DNA of 30,225 bases from contig CAIZMD010000519.1 of the NCBI GenBank assembly GCA_903933995.1, positions 1 through 30,225 on the forward strand. The letters are read 5' to 3'. Under the pieces are notes generated by a model. That model ran no database searches. It was given only the letters and a program-made list of their open reading frames with translations, and was not told the DNA's origin. The position numbers and the translations under genes are program-made. The stretch comes from an uncultured Bacteroidota bacterium (GTDB taxonomy: Bacteria; Bacteroidota; Bacteroidia; Chitinophagales; Chitinophagaceae). Numbering within the stretch: position 1 is the stretch's first letter; each line of letters begins with the position of its first letter. This document shows positions 8,107-16,924 of the stretch, one piece after another.

Positions 8107-9342
8107 ATGGCAAACATCAAACCGTTCAAAGCATTAAGACCTCAAGCACAATTGGCCAAGCAAGTGGCAAGCCGTCCTTATGACGTATTGAGTAGTGCAG
8201 AAGCAAAAGTGGAAGTTCAGGGTAATCCTTTTTCATTTTTACATATCACTAAAAGTGAGATAGACCTACCAGAATCTGTAGACGTTCACGCACAAGAAGT
8301 ATACCAACAAGCAAAGGAAAACTTGGTGGCTTCTATTCAGCGCGATACTTTATTTAGAGAGTCAAAAGAATGTTATTATATCTATCAGTTAATCATGAAT
8401 GGCAGAAGCCAAACAGGATTGGTATGTGTGAGCAGTGTAGATGATTATGAAAATGACATTATCAAAAAACACGAGTTCACAAGACCAGAAAAAGAATTGG
8501 ATAGAATCAACCATATTAAAACATCTGGTGCACAAACTGGTAATGTCTTCTTAGCCTATAGAAACAATACCGAGATTGACCAGATTATTGAAAAATGGAA
8601 AACTACCAAGTCTCCTGGTTACGATTTTACAGCAGAAGATGGCATTCAACATACCATTTGGATTATCAGTGATGGTAGTACCTGTGACAATATCACACGC
8701 ATTTTTGCTGAGCAAGTTCCTTGCACTTATATAGCAGACGGCCACCATAGAGCAGCATCTGCTTCAAAAGTACGTGCAGCCCTAGGATCCGCTGCCACAG
8801 AGGGTTCTAACCATTTTCTAACTACGCTTTTTCCTTCTAACCAGTTATTCATCATGGACTATAACCGTGTGGTGAAAGACTTAAATGGATTAAGCGCAGA
8901 AGCTTTCTTAACTGCATTGGAAGAAAAATTCACCGTTACCATAGAAGGTATTCAAGCAGTCAGACCAGCTAACCTGCATGAAATTGGTATGTTTTTAAAC
9001 AAGCAATGGTATAAACTAATTGCTAAGCCAGGTACATTTACAGAAGACCCCATTGGTGTTTTGGACGTAACCATTTTACAAGACAATGTACTTTCTGCAT
9101 TACTCAATATCAATGATCCAAGAACCGATACAAGGGTTGATTTTGTAGGAGGCATTCGCGGTTTGGGTGAACTTGAAAAAAGGGTAGATAGTGGAGAGAT
9201 GGCAGCAGCATTTAGCATTTATCCTGTTACCATGGATCAATTATTCAATATTGCAGATAGTGGAAAAGTAATGCCACCCAAGAGCACTTGGTTTGAACCA
9301 AAATTAAGAGACGGTTTGTTAACGCACTTGATTTACGAATAA
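8107..9342 (+). CDS. DUF1015 family protein
   Basis: Cytosolic protein of 411 residues in the DUF1015 family. Recognisable segments are the N-terminal IKPFKALRP, the SRPYDVLS motif near residue 22, and ADGHHRAASASK near residue 216, a His-rich motif characteristic of the family. No signal peptide or membrane segment is visible. It follows serC by 21 nt and precedes a TPR gene by 9 nt, so co-transcription is very likely. The family is frequently found beside serine-synthesis genes (general knowledge), which suggests a role linked to serine or phosphoserine metabolism. The biochemical function is not established from the sequence. Confidence 0.9.
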   Translation: MANIKPFKALRPQAQLAKQVASRPYDVLSSAEAKVEVQGNPFSFLHITKSEIDLPESVDVHAQEVYQQAKENLVASIQRDTLFRESKECYYIYQLIMNGRSQTGLVCVSSVDDYENDIIKKHEFTRPEKELDRINHIKTSGAQTGNVFLAYRNNTEIDQIIEKWKTTKSPGYDFTAEDGIQHTIWIISDGSTCDNITRIFAEQVPCTYIADGHHRAASASKVRAALGSAATEGSNHFLTTLFPSNQLFIMDYNRVVKDLNGLSAEAFLTALEEKFTVTIEGIQAVRPANLHEIGMFLNKQWYKLIAKPGTFTEDPIGVLDVTILQDNVLSALLNINDPRTDTRVDFVGGIRGLGELEKRVDSGEMAAAFSIYPVTMDQLFNIADSGKVMPPKSTWFEPKLRDGLLTHLIYE

Positions 9343-9351
9343 TTCAAACGC

Positions 9352-10362
9352 ATGCAAAAATTAGTCCTGATAGTTTGTCTTTTATTTACTTGCTGCCAAG
9401 CATTTGCGCAACAAGACACAAAGCAGTTATATGAATCTGCCAAGATCTTGATGCGTCAGGGTGAGTATGAGACAGCCACTACTATTTTACTCAAAGCAGT
9501 AAAACAAGACAGTGCTAATCTAGACATGCAAAAAGACTTGGCATATCTCTATTTGTTGCAAAACAATCCAGTGCTTTCTGCCCAAACGTCTAGGCCATTG
9601 ATAGATAGGGCTGACGCCGATGCGCAGTGTTTTCAAATGTTGGGTATGGCTTATAAGGCAGCAGCCAATTATTCGGAATGTGCCACATTATATAAATATG
9701 GTCTTTTAAAATTTCCAAAAGCAGGTGTTCTATACAATGAGTATGGAGAGCTTCTAGCCATGCAGCAGCAATTAGACCAAGCCATTGTTCAATGGGAAAA
9801 AGGAATTGAACAAGACCCCAATCATAGCAATAATTATTACAATGCCAGCATGTATTATGCCCTTAACCGTAAATGGTTGCGCGTGGCATTGTATGGGGAG
9901 TATTTTATTAACCTAGAAAGTTATACGGCAAGAACAGCAACCATCAAGGGTAAGCTGCTGAATGCCTATCAAGCATTATTACAACCAGGCGCCTTGCAGC
10001 AATTTGGAAATGGTAATAGTTTTGAAAAATCACTAGCCGCTGCTATTTGTCAGAACAATTCTGCCAGCAAACCGGTAAACATTACCATCGACCATCTCTT
10101 ACAGGCAAGAACTGCATTCTTGACTAGTTGGACTGTAGAAAAGGCCAATCAATATCCATTGAGATTGATTGACCACCTATTGCAATTACAAAAAGAAGGC
10201 ATCTGGGAAGCCTATCAACAATGGGTCTTTGGTGCAGCTTTAGATCCAGCAGCTTACCAACAATGGCAAACTGTTCATGCAAAAGAGACCCAAGCCTACC
10301 AACAATTTCAACAAGGAAGGGTATTCAAAGTGCCTACCCAACAGTATTATACCGGAAACTAA
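9352..10362 (+). CDS. Secreted TPR-repeat protein
   Basis: Exported protein of 336 residues. The signal peptide is clear (MQKLVLIVCLLFTCCQAFA, cleavage near residue 20 before Gln). The mature part begins with helical tetratricopeptide-like repeats at about residues 25-180, with typical spacing of small and aromatic residues (YETATTILLKAV; YNASMYYALNRKWLRVALYGEYFI). The C-terminal third is Gln- and Tyr-rich (AYQQW, AYQQFQQGR) without a domain I recognise. It ends the serC-DUF1015 cluster and is followed by a strong terminator. It is probably a periplasmic or surface scaffold, but the partner is unknown. Confidence 0.8.
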   Translation: MQKLVLIVCLLFTCCQAFAQQDTKQLYESAKILMRQGEYETATTILLKAVKQDSANLDMQKDLAYLYLLQNNPVLSAQTSRPLIDRADADAQCFQMLGMAYKAAANYSECATLYKYGLLKFPKAGVLYNEYGELLAMQQQLDQAIVQWEKGIEQDPNHSNNYYNASMYYALNRKWLRVALYGEYFINLESYTARTATIKGKLLNAYQALLQPGALQQFGNGNSFEKSLAAAICQNNSASKPVNITIDHLLQARTAFLTSWTVEKANQYPLRLIDHLLQLQKEGIWEAYQQWVFGAALDPAAYQQWQTVHAKETQAYQQFQQGRVFKVPTQQYYTGN

Positions 10363-10380
10363 TTGTTAAAAATTCTTTGA

Positions 10381-10409
10381 AAAGCCGATGAATCTTCATC
10401 GGCTTTTTT
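10381..10409 (+). terminator. Rho-independent terminator after the serC cluster
   Basis: Arms AAAGCCGATG (10381-10390) and CATCGGCTTT (10397-10406) form a perfect 10-bp stem with a 6-nt loop that can partly pair further. A T-run ends at 10409. It lies 18 nt past the TPR gene stop. Confidence 0.9.
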
Positions 10410-10471
10410 ATTTGTCTGCTTTTCCCTAAATTGAAAGTTCTAACCATGCTTTTCTCTTTAACGATTGCCAT

Positions 10472-12256
10472 ATGAACAGTAAAAGATTATTTGATTGCCT
10501 TGAACACCAATTACAACATTTTCCCAAACAGGATATGTTGGCTGCCAAAGAAAACGGCAAATGGGTCAAATACAGCACTGCGGAAGTAGCTGATATTGCC
10601 AATAAATTCAGCGCAGGTTTATTAGCCTTAGGAATTAGTGGCAACGATTTTACACCGGAAGGCGCAGACAAGATTGCCATTATTAGTAATAATAGACCAG
10701 AATGGGTGTTTACAGATTTGGCTACGCAACAAACCGGAGCCATTTTGGTGCCTGTTTACCCAACTACCAATCCATTGGAATTAGAATTCATTCTCAATGA
10801 CGCTGCGGTAAAATATGTCTTTGTTAGCAGCCAAGATTTATACGAGAAAGCAAAAGATGTTTGCGAAAGGGTTCCTTCTGTGAAAAAGATATACAGTTTT
10901 GACAGACTGGAAGGTGTAGCACATTGGACAGAAGTAATGGCAATGTCAAGCCCTTCCAATTTGGCAAAAGTGGCAGAAGCTAAAGCGATGGTACCAACAG
11001 AACATTTGGCTACCATTATTTATACGTCTGGAACTACGGGAACACCCAAGGGTGTGATGTTGCGCCACAGCAATATTTACACCAATGTATACTATTCCAA
11101 AGTAAGTTTCCCTTTTAACGATGCACCTGATACCAAGGTTTTGAGCTTCTTACCGCTGAATCATATTTTTGAAAAAATGTGTACCTATATCTATTTGTTT
11201 AGTGGCATCAGCATCTACTATGCAGAGAGTTTAGAAACCATTGGCGATAATTTAAAAGAAGTAAAACCCGATGGATTTACCACCGTTCCACGCTTGTTGG
11301 AAAAAGTGTTTGAGAAAATCATGACGGCGGGATCTCACTTAACGGGCACCAAGAAAAAACTCTTTTTTTGGGCCGTGGGATTGGCTGAAAAATATGATAA
11401 CCAAAAAAGCGGCGGCTGGTGGTATGATACCCAATTGGCCATTGCCAACAAATTGATTTTTTCTAAATGGCGTGAAGCCCTTGGAGGGAATATTAATTTT
11501 ATAGTTACTGGAGGAGCTGCTTGTCAAGTAAAACTATTGCGCATCTTTAATGCGGCACGCATTCCAGTCTATGAAGGATATGGACCAACAGAAAATAGTC
11601 CGGTAATTAGTGTGAATAGAAAAGCAGTTGGTGGAACCAAGTTTGGCACCGTGGGTCCAGTGATTGAAGGGATTAAATTAAAACTAGCCGAAGACGGAGA
11701 GATTTTGGTGAGTGGAAGTTGCGTGATGGCAGGGTATTACAAACGTCAAGACCTAACAGACGAAACCGTGATAGATGGATGGTTGCATACCGGAGATATT
11801 GGCGTCATAGATGAGGGCAAGTACTTGAAAATTACAGATCGCAAGAAAGAACTCTTCAAAACAAGTGGTGGTAAATACGTAGCACCACAGCCCATTGAAA
11901 ACAAGCTCAAAGAAAGTCCTTTTGTTGAACAGGTAATGGTAGTAGGTGCAGAAAGAAAATTTGTAGGTGCTTTAATTGTGCCATCTTTTCCAACCTTAAA
12001 AGAGTGGATGCGCGAAAAGAATATTCCATTTACTACGGCAGAAGACGCATTACACAATCCCAAAGTATTGGAACTCTATCGTGAGTTGGTAGAGAGTTTC
12101 AATAATTTCTTTAATCACGTTGAACAGATTAAAAAGTTTGAACTTATTCCAAGAGAGTGGAGTATTGAAACTGGTGAAATGACTCCTAAAATGAGTTTGA
12201 AAAGAAAAGTGGTGATGGAAAAATTCAAAGAAAATGTAGAGCGGATTTACGCTTAA
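10472..12256 (+). CDS. Long-chain fatty acid--CoA ligase (AMP-forming)
   Basis: Adenylate-forming enzyme that activates a fatty acid with ATP and CoA, resembling the FadD15/ACSL branch. The 594 residues match that branch. The phosphate-binding loop YTSGTTGTPKG is at about 184-194, the Y-G-x-T-E motif appears as YEGYGPTEN, the hinge and nucleotide motif as GWLHTGDIG, and the A10-like lysine segment as TSGGKYVAPQPIENKL. No signal peptide or membrane span is seen, so it is probably a peripheral membrane enzyme. It is a single gene between two terminators. A 9-codon ATG frame (10446-10475) ends in an ATATGA overlap with this start. Chain-length preference cannot be read. Confidence 0.93.
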   Translation: MNSKRLFDCLEHQLQHFPKQDMLAAKENGKWVKYSTAEVADIANKFSAGLLALGISGNDFTPEGADKIAIISNNRPEWVFTDLATQQTGAILVPVYPTTNPLELEFILNDAAVKYVFVSSQDLYEKAKDVCERVPSVKKIYSFDRLEGVAHWTEVMAMSSPSNLAKVAEAKAMVPTEHLATIIYTSGTTGTPKGVMLRHSNIYTNVYYSKVSFPFNDAPDTKVLSFLPLNHIFEKMCTYIYLFSGISIYYAESLETIGDNLKEVKPDGFTTVPRLLEKVFEKIMTAGSHLTGTKKKLFFWAVGLAEKYDNQKSGGWWYDTQLAIANKLIFSKWREALGGNINFIVTGGAACQVKLLRIFNAARIPVYEGYGPTENSPVISVNRKAVGGTKFGTVGPVIEGIKLKLAEDGEILVSGSCVMAGYYKRQDLTDETVIDGWLHTGDIGVIDEGKYLKITDRKKELFKTSGGKYVAPQPIENKLKESPFVEQVMVVGAERKFVGALIVPSFPTLKEWMREKNIPFTTAEDALHNPKVLELYRELVESFNNFFNHVEQIKKFELIPREWSIETGEMTPKMSLKRKVVMEKFKENVERIYA

Positions 12257-12275
12257 TTTTTAGAAAGCCATAAAA

Positions 12276-12306
12276 AAAAGGGTTATCTGGATCAGATAAC
12301 CCTTTT
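12276..12306. terminator. Bidirectional terminator between convergent genes
   Basis: Arms AAAAGGGTTATCT (12276-12288) and AGATAACCCTTTT (12294-12306) make a perfect 13-bp stem with a 5-nt loop. A-runs on the left and T-runs on the right give a U-tail in both directions. It serves the acyl-CoA ligase (plus) and the amidohydrolase (minus), whose stop is 20 nt away. Confidence 0.92.
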
Positions 12307-12325
12307 GAAAAATTCATTCCACAGT

Positions 12326-13915
12326 TTAGTTACCCGGTTGTTTTAATTCCCAACCTGTTTTCTTTTTTTCTGCGTCTACAATGGCTTTTACATCGGCCAA
12401 TAATTTTTTGGCGTCATAAACAATTCCGTCTTTGATGGTGTATTGAACCCCACCCGTTCTCACAATTTTATTCTCAGGAGTAAGTTCAATAGCACCAGTG
12501 CCATAAAGCACTTGTAGGTTCTTTAGAGGATTGGAATTTACAATAGCTAAATCGGCAAGTTTGCCCACTTCTACTGTTCCTAAATCTTTTTCAACACCCA
12601 ATGCCTGTGCACCATATAAGGTAGCAGACCTGATCACTTCTAAAGGATGGAAACCTGCTTCACGCATGAGTTCTAATTCACGGATATATCCAAATCCATA
12701 AGTCTGATAAATGAATCCGTTGTCAGAACCGGTTGTTACCCTGCCACCACGATTTTTGTATTCGTTGATAAAACTCATCCACAAACGATAATTGTTTTTC
12801 CATTCAACTTCTTGTTCGGTTCCCCAATTCACCCAATAAGATCCGTGTGATTGCAAAGAAGGTTCAAAGAATTTCCAAAGAGAAGGAAGGGTATATTTTT
12901 CATGCCATTCAGCCCTACGTGCACGATGTAAATCGCGGTTAGCATCATAAATATTAAAAGTAGGGTCAAGCGTAAAATCAAGTGCCAATAATTCATCCAT
13001 CACTTTGTTCCAGTGTGGTGTAAATGGCGCTGCTGCTTGTTTCCAAAGTTTACCCGCTTCTTCAAATCTATTTTGTTCGCTGTTATAGTTATAGTCTACA
13101 GGAAACTGTTGAACGGTTTTGTCTGTGAATAAAGCCTCAGGTAAACCATACCAGTGTTCCATGCTAGTCATACCCGCTTTGGCGGAGCTTAGTACATTCC
13201 ATCTAGCCACATCGGTTTGTGCATGGTGCGCGCAAGAACGCAATCCTAGTTTTTTATTTTCTCTAATGGCTGCGTCCATCACTTCAGGGGAAGCACCAAA
13301 AAATTTGATCCCATCAGCACCATTTTTAGCATTCTGTTGTACCCAAGCCCTTGCTTGTTCCGCATTAGCAATAGGCGTTGGGCTACCCATTCCAAAAGCG
13401 GTGTAAGCAAAAATGCGCGGAGCCGTAATACTATTAGCAGCAGATTTTCTTTTTTGATCCAAAACCCATTCTAGGCCGTTCCCGGCCGATGGGTCTCTAA
13501 TGGTAGTAATGCCATGGGCCATCCACAATTTAAATACATACTCAGCAGAAGTGCCTTGCTCTTTGCCACCAATATGGCCATGCATATCTATAAAGCCAGG
13601 CATGGCATACATGCCTTCACAATTCAATTCTTTACCGCCTTCTTTTAAAGCGGGTCTGCGTGCAGGATTGATCTTGCCTGCAGGATTTCCAAGTGAAGCA
13701 ATCTGTACAATCCTATTTTTTTCTATCACAATGTCTACGGGTCCGTATGCTGGTGCACCAGTACCATTGATTAGTGAAACACCACGAATAATGAGTTGGG
13801 AATATTGGCCATCACCCTCTTTTTTTTCAGGTGCTTTTTGAATCTGAGCCAATACAGTAATAGACCATGAGCATAAGATGCCCAATAGCATCCCGTAAAG
13901 GAGTTTATTTCTCAT
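12326..13915 (-). CDS. Exported metal-dependent amidohydrolase
   Basis: Amidohydrolase-superfamily protein (imidazolonepropionase-like branch) of 529 residues with a signal peptide at about 1-23 (cleavage after VLA), so periplasmic or membrane-associated. Metal-site candidates occur in order: HGH at 112-114 in GFIDMHGHIGG; K204 in DGIKFFG, a candidate bridging lysine; H230/H231 in CAHHAQ; H254 in MEHWYG; and D398 in TTGSDNG. The C-terminal GKLADLAIVNSNPL is the usual return to the small beta domain. Substrate is unknown; relatives act on cyclic amides, peptides or prolidase-type substrates. It lies 30 nt downstream of the gene at 13946-15523 and probably shares its promoter. Confidence 0.88.
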   Translation of the reverse strand: MRNKLLYGMLLGILCSWSITVLAQIQKAPEKKEGDGQYSQLIIRGVSLINGTGAPAYGPVDIVIEKNRIVQIASLGNPAGKINPARRPALKEGGKELNCEGMYAMPGFIDMHGHIGGKEQGTSAEYVFKLWMAHGITTIRDPSAGNGLEWVLDQKRKSAANSITAPRIFAYTAFGMGSPTPIANAEQARAWVQQNAKNGADGIKFFGASPEVMDAAIRENKKLGLRSCAHHAQTDVARWNVLSSAKAGMTSMEHWYGLPEALFTDKTVQQFPVDYNYNSEQNRFEEAGKLWKQAAAPFTPHWNKVMDELLALDFTLDPTFNIYDANRDLHRARRAEWHEKYTLPSLWKFFEPSLQSHGSYWVNWGTEQEVEWKNNYRLWMSFINEYKNRGGRVTTGSDNGFIYQTYGFGYIRELELMREAGFHPLEVIRSATLYGAQALGVEKDLGTVEVGKLADLAIVNSNPLKNLQVLYGTGAIELTPENKIVRTGGVQYTIKDGIVYDAKKLLADVKAIVDAEKKKTGWELKQPGN

Positions 13916-13945
13916 AACAGTTGTTTGTAGGCTTGAATATCGGAA

Positions 13946-15523
13946 TTATTCTACAACGGGTGTGCTTCTACACTGGTTTTTCTTGCGGGCTTCTAAGAAC
14001 TTGTTTCTAATCACAGTCTGAACAGGCGTGTTAGAGATCTTACTTTCCAGCCAAGAAATAATATCTAGGTACATAAAGGCCCTGGTTTCTAAAGGATCGT
14101 GCTCCAACTCTTTTAGTTTGGCCAATAGTTTTTCAAAAGCAGGTTTGAGTTCTTGGTTTTGTAAACGGAAACTCTTTTTTACAAAGTCAAAAACGGCTAG
14201 TTCTACCGTACTCAGGTTTTCCATTTTGTACATGAACCTGTAGACGTTTTTGAGCAAGTATTCTAGTAAATCAAAATTGCCCAATTCATAGTGGGCTATT
14301 AAATGCAGCAATCGCGCATAGCACTGCAAATCTGTTCTTAGATCCATTTTCCAATTGATAATCTTATTCAGATAGTCAATACTCTGATCATGGTCACCAC
14401 TACCAAAATAGAGCGAGGCAATCTTATAATAAAACACCAAGATTCTATGACGGTCTAAATAACGTTCGTATTCTTTGAGCTTGGATTCTATATAGGGAAC
14501 ATCGGCCAAGCCTTCTGTAAAAGTCCCTTCCAGAAAATGCCCATTCAATTTAGAAATCTGTAAATAGATAAATACCTGTATCAGGTTATTTTGATTGTCT
14601 AGTACAATGGGTGTTTGCGAAAAGGCTTCAAACTGAGCAATGGTCTCTTTGAATTTTTGATAATTCTTCAGGTCAAAATGTGCACCCATTAAATTGTGCA
14701 TGCCCTTGATATAGTGGGCCGTTTCCACTTCTATCATCTTGGGTTCTGTTTGAAATAGGTCTACCCATTTTTGACAATACCTATAATAGCCAATCAGGTC
14801 TTGGGTAATAAATGCATACCAGCAATAGCACTGATACCGGTACAATCTTTCATAAAAACCCTTGGCGTCTTTGGATGCCTCAATCACGGAATTATTGAAA
14901 AATCTGGTCAGTTCTTCAGTATCCTTGCTGTTTCTGGCCAAACCATTTTTGATATACCAACTATACAATTGCAGGGAAAGATTGGACAATGCCCCAATCA
15001 TGGTTAAGCGTTGGTTGGTTTCTTCTACATCCGCAGCTAGTTTGTCTGCCCGATCTTGCATACTTCGGGTAATATGTAGGCTTTCAATGTTTTTTTCTAA
15101 AAACAGGGCCTGCAGCAAATAAGTAACCTGATTATTGGTCTTGGCTAGGTCCTTGATCTTCTCCAAAATTCGCAGACTCTGGTAATAAAGACCCTTATTA
15201 TAGAGAATCCGGGCAAAATCTAGCTGTTCATGTAGTTGTAAATCAATGTTTTCCTCCTGTTTTAGCAACCTCAAACTGGCCAACACCTCTTTATACAAAT
15301 GCGCTTTTAGGTTGGACAATTGCTGTTTTTGAATGCCGGGGGTCTTTTTTAGCAGGATTTCCTCGTCATATTCCTCCATTTTGTCTAACGCGTCAAACAA
15401 TTGAGTGATTTTGAGGTCGGAGGAACCCGTGTTCCGGGTCACAAAAAGCTTGAAATTCCGCTTTTCCGACCTTTCCAAGGACTGGACCAATAAAAATAAG
15501 GCGTCGGTTGAACGGTTAGGCAT
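13946..15523 (-). CDS. Large helical (TPR-like) protein of unknown function
   Basis: I do not recognise a named family. The 525-residue product has no signal peptide or membrane segment and is strongly helical throughout. Repeated helix-pair patterns resemble TPR solenoids (ARILYNKGLYYQSLRILEKIKDL at about 104-126; YYKIASLYFGSGDHDQSIDYL in the second half). The N-terminal SLERSEKRNFKLFVTRN is basic. It reads as a cytosolic scaffold or regulatory solenoid. It is transcribed divergently from leuA and sits upstream of the exported amidohydrolase. A candidate -7 box TATATTTG lies on the minus strand 45 nt ahead of its start. Confidence 0.7.
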   Translation of the reverse strand: MPNRSTDALFLLVQSLERSEKRNFKLFVTRNTGSSDLKITQLFDALDKMEEYDEEILLKKTPGIQKQQLSNLKAHLYKEVLASLRLLKQEENIDLQLHEQLDFARILYNKGLYYQSLRILEKIKDLAKTNNQVTYLLQALFLEKNIESLHITRSMQDRADKLAADVEETNQRLTMIGALSNLSLQLYSWYIKNGLARNSKDTEELTRFFNNSVIEASKDAKGFYERLYRYQCYCWYAFITQDLIGYYRYCQKWVDLFQTEPKMIEVETAHYIKGMHNLMGAHFDLKNYQKFKETIAQFEAFSQTPIVLDNQNNLIQVFIYLQISKLNGHFLEGTFTEGLADVPYIESKLKEYERYLDRHRILVFYYKIASLYFGSGDHDQSIDYLNKIINWKMDLRTDLQCYARLLHLIAHYELGNFDLLEYLLKNVYRFMYKMENLSTVELAVFDFVKKSFRLQNQELKPAFEKLLAKLKELEHDPLETRAFMYLDIISWLESKISNTPVQTVIRNKFLEARKKNQCRSTPVVE

Positions 15524-15567
15524 CGTAATTTTTTATTCCTAAAATCCAGTAACAGTAAGGCTTTCAG

Positions 15568-15575
15568 CAAATATA
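15568..15575 (-). promoter_or_regulatory. Candidate -7 box for the helical-protein/amidohydrolase operon
   Basis: Minus strand TATATTTG matches TAnnTTTG exactly, 45 nt upstream of the ATG at 15523. The expected -33 position holds only a T-rich GTTT rather than TTTG, so support is partial. Confidence 0.4.
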
Positions 15576-15636
15576 AGACTATTTGACCAGTGTAAAACCA
15601 CCCCTATTTTGGTCATTTTTAGAGTTGGGGGCTTGC

Positions 15637-15644
15637 TATATTCG
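15637..15644 (+). promoter_or_regulatory. Candidate -7 box for leuA
   Basis: TATATTCG matches TAnnTTTG except for one base. The nine bases CTATATTCG recur exactly ahead of the ilv leader at 16987-16995. A start about 7 nt downstream would place the 15650-15704 inverted repeat at the very 5' end of the transcript. No clear -33 TTTG at 19-nt spacing. Confidence 0.4.
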
Positions 15645-15649
15645 AAAAT

Positions 15650-15704
15650 GGCAGGTTCCCATTTTGTTGTTAAAGGCAATCGATGACAAACATAGGAGCC
15701 TGCC
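15650..15704 (+). promoter_or_regulatory. Inverted repeat / stem-loop in the leuA 5' region
   Basis: GGCAGGTTCC (15650-15659) pairs with GGAGCCTGCC (15695-15704) over 10 bp with one G-U pair. The 35-nt loop contains a further TTTGT/ACAAA pairing (15663-15667 with 15686-15690). It ends 22 nt before the leuA ATG. No leucine-rich reading frame is present. It may be a regulatory RNA fold or a protein-binding dyad; no known riboswitch class was recognised. Confidence 0.4.
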
Positions 15705-15726
15705 TTCTTAACAAAAAACAGTGTTC

Positions 15727-16893
15727 ATGAGTGAGAAGGTCTTCATATTCGATACCACATTACGCGACGGGGAACAAGTACCCGGTTGTAAGCTAAATAC
15801 CAAAGAAAAACTGGATTTGGCCTTGCAATTGGAAGCCTTGGGCGTTGATATCATTGAAGCAGGGTTTCCTATTTCTAGCCCTGGCGATTTTGAATCAGTT
15901 ACCCAGATTTCTAAAGCTATTACCAATGCCACCGTATGTGGATTGAGTAGGGCGGTTCAAAAAGACATTGAAGTGGCTGCGCAGGCTTTAAAATTTGCCA
16001 AAAGACCCAGAATTCATACAGGGATTGGCACTTCTGATTTCCATATCAAGAGTAAATTCAATTCTAACAGGGAGGACATTCTAGCTAGGGCCATCCAGTG
16101 TGTCAAATGGGCCAGAAATTTCACGGATGACGTGGAGTTTTATGCCGAAGACGCGGGAAGAACCGATAATGATTACCTAGCGCGCGTGGTAGAAGCCGTG
16201 ATTAAAGCCGGTGCCACCGTAGTGAATATTCCTGATACCACTGGCTATTGCTTACCATACCAATACGGGGAAAAAATTGCTTACCTAGTAAACAATGTAG
16301 CCAACATTGACAAAGCAATCATTTCTTGCCATTGCCATAACGACCTTGGGTTGGCCACTGCCAACAGCATTGCAGGTGTGATTAGCGGTGCAAGACAAAT
16401 TGAGTGTACCATCAACGGTCTGGGCGAACGCGCAGGCAATACTTCTTTGGAAGAAGTGGTAATGGTTATTGAACAACACAAACATTTGGGCTTTCATACA
16501 GGCATCAACCACAAACAACTCTATCCAATGAGTAGAGAGGTTTCTGAAGTAATGCGTATGCCAGTTCAACCAAATAAAGCCATTGTGGGGTCAAATGCTT
16601 TCTCTCATTCTTCTGGTATTCACCAAGATGGATTTTTGAAAGATGCCACCACTTATGAGATCATCAACCCCGAACAAGTTGGTGCGGGTCTGAGCAAAAT
16701 TGTACTTACTGCTAGAAGTGGTAGAAGTGCATTGGCACACCGTCTTCAAAAGATTGGTTATCAGTTCAACAGAAACGACATTGACTTTTTGTACGAAAAA
16801 TTCTTGCAGGTAGCAGATAAGAAAAAAGAAGTGGAAGAGGATGACTTGCATATGCTGGCAAAGGCTTATACGCCTGAGCTAGCCACTCATTAG
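15727..16893 (+). CDS. leuA: 2-isopropylmalate synthase, short form
   Basis: Condenses acetyl-CoA with 2-oxoisovalerate, the committed step of leucine synthesis. The ATG at 15727 gives MSEKVFIFDTTLRDGEQVPG; a GTG two codons earlier is in frame. The TIM-barrel catalytic residues R13 and D14 (TLRDGEQ) and the metal-binding HCH at 202-204 (SCHCHNDLGLATANS) are present, as is the downstream GERAGNTSLEEVV. The product is 388 residues and ends shortly after the accessory helices, so the ~120-residue C-terminal LeuA allosteric domain of the ~510-residue enzymes is absent. Short LeuA forms are usual in Bacteroidota (family knowledge). Homocitrate synthase is an alternative for short relatives, but the ilv neighbours favour leucine. 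A terminator follows. Confidence 0.9.
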   Translation: MSEKVFIFDTTLRDGEQVPGCKLNTKEKLDLALQLEALGVDIIEAGFPISSPGDFESVTQISKAITNATVCGLSRAVQKDIEVAAQALKFAKRPRIHTGIGTSDFHIKSKFNSNREDILARAIQCVKWARNFTDDVEFYAEDAGRTDNDYLARVVEAVIKAGATVVNIPDTTGYCLPYQYGEKIAYLVNNVANIDKAIISCHCHNDLGLATANSIAGVISGARQIECTINGLGERAGNTSLEEVVMVIEQHKHLGFHTGINHKQLYPMSREVSEVMRMPVQPNKAIVGSNAFSHSSGIHQDGFLKDATTYEIINPEQVGAGLSKIVLTARSGRSALAHRLQKIGYQFNRNDIDFLYEKFLQVADKKKEVEEDDLHMLAKAYTPELATH

Positions 16894-16924
16894 GGTTTTC
16901 TCATAAGTATAGTTTTAGTTTTAC

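Noticed and set aside
10446..10475. Nine-codon frame overlapping the acyl-CoA ligase start (ATATGA)
   Set aside because: Too short to judge and without codon bias toward any effector; noted only as possible coupling.
15648..15686. 12-codon frame MAGSHFVVKGNR ahead of leuA as a leucine leader
   Set aside because: It contains no Leu codons, and the predicted transcript would begin at or after its ATG.
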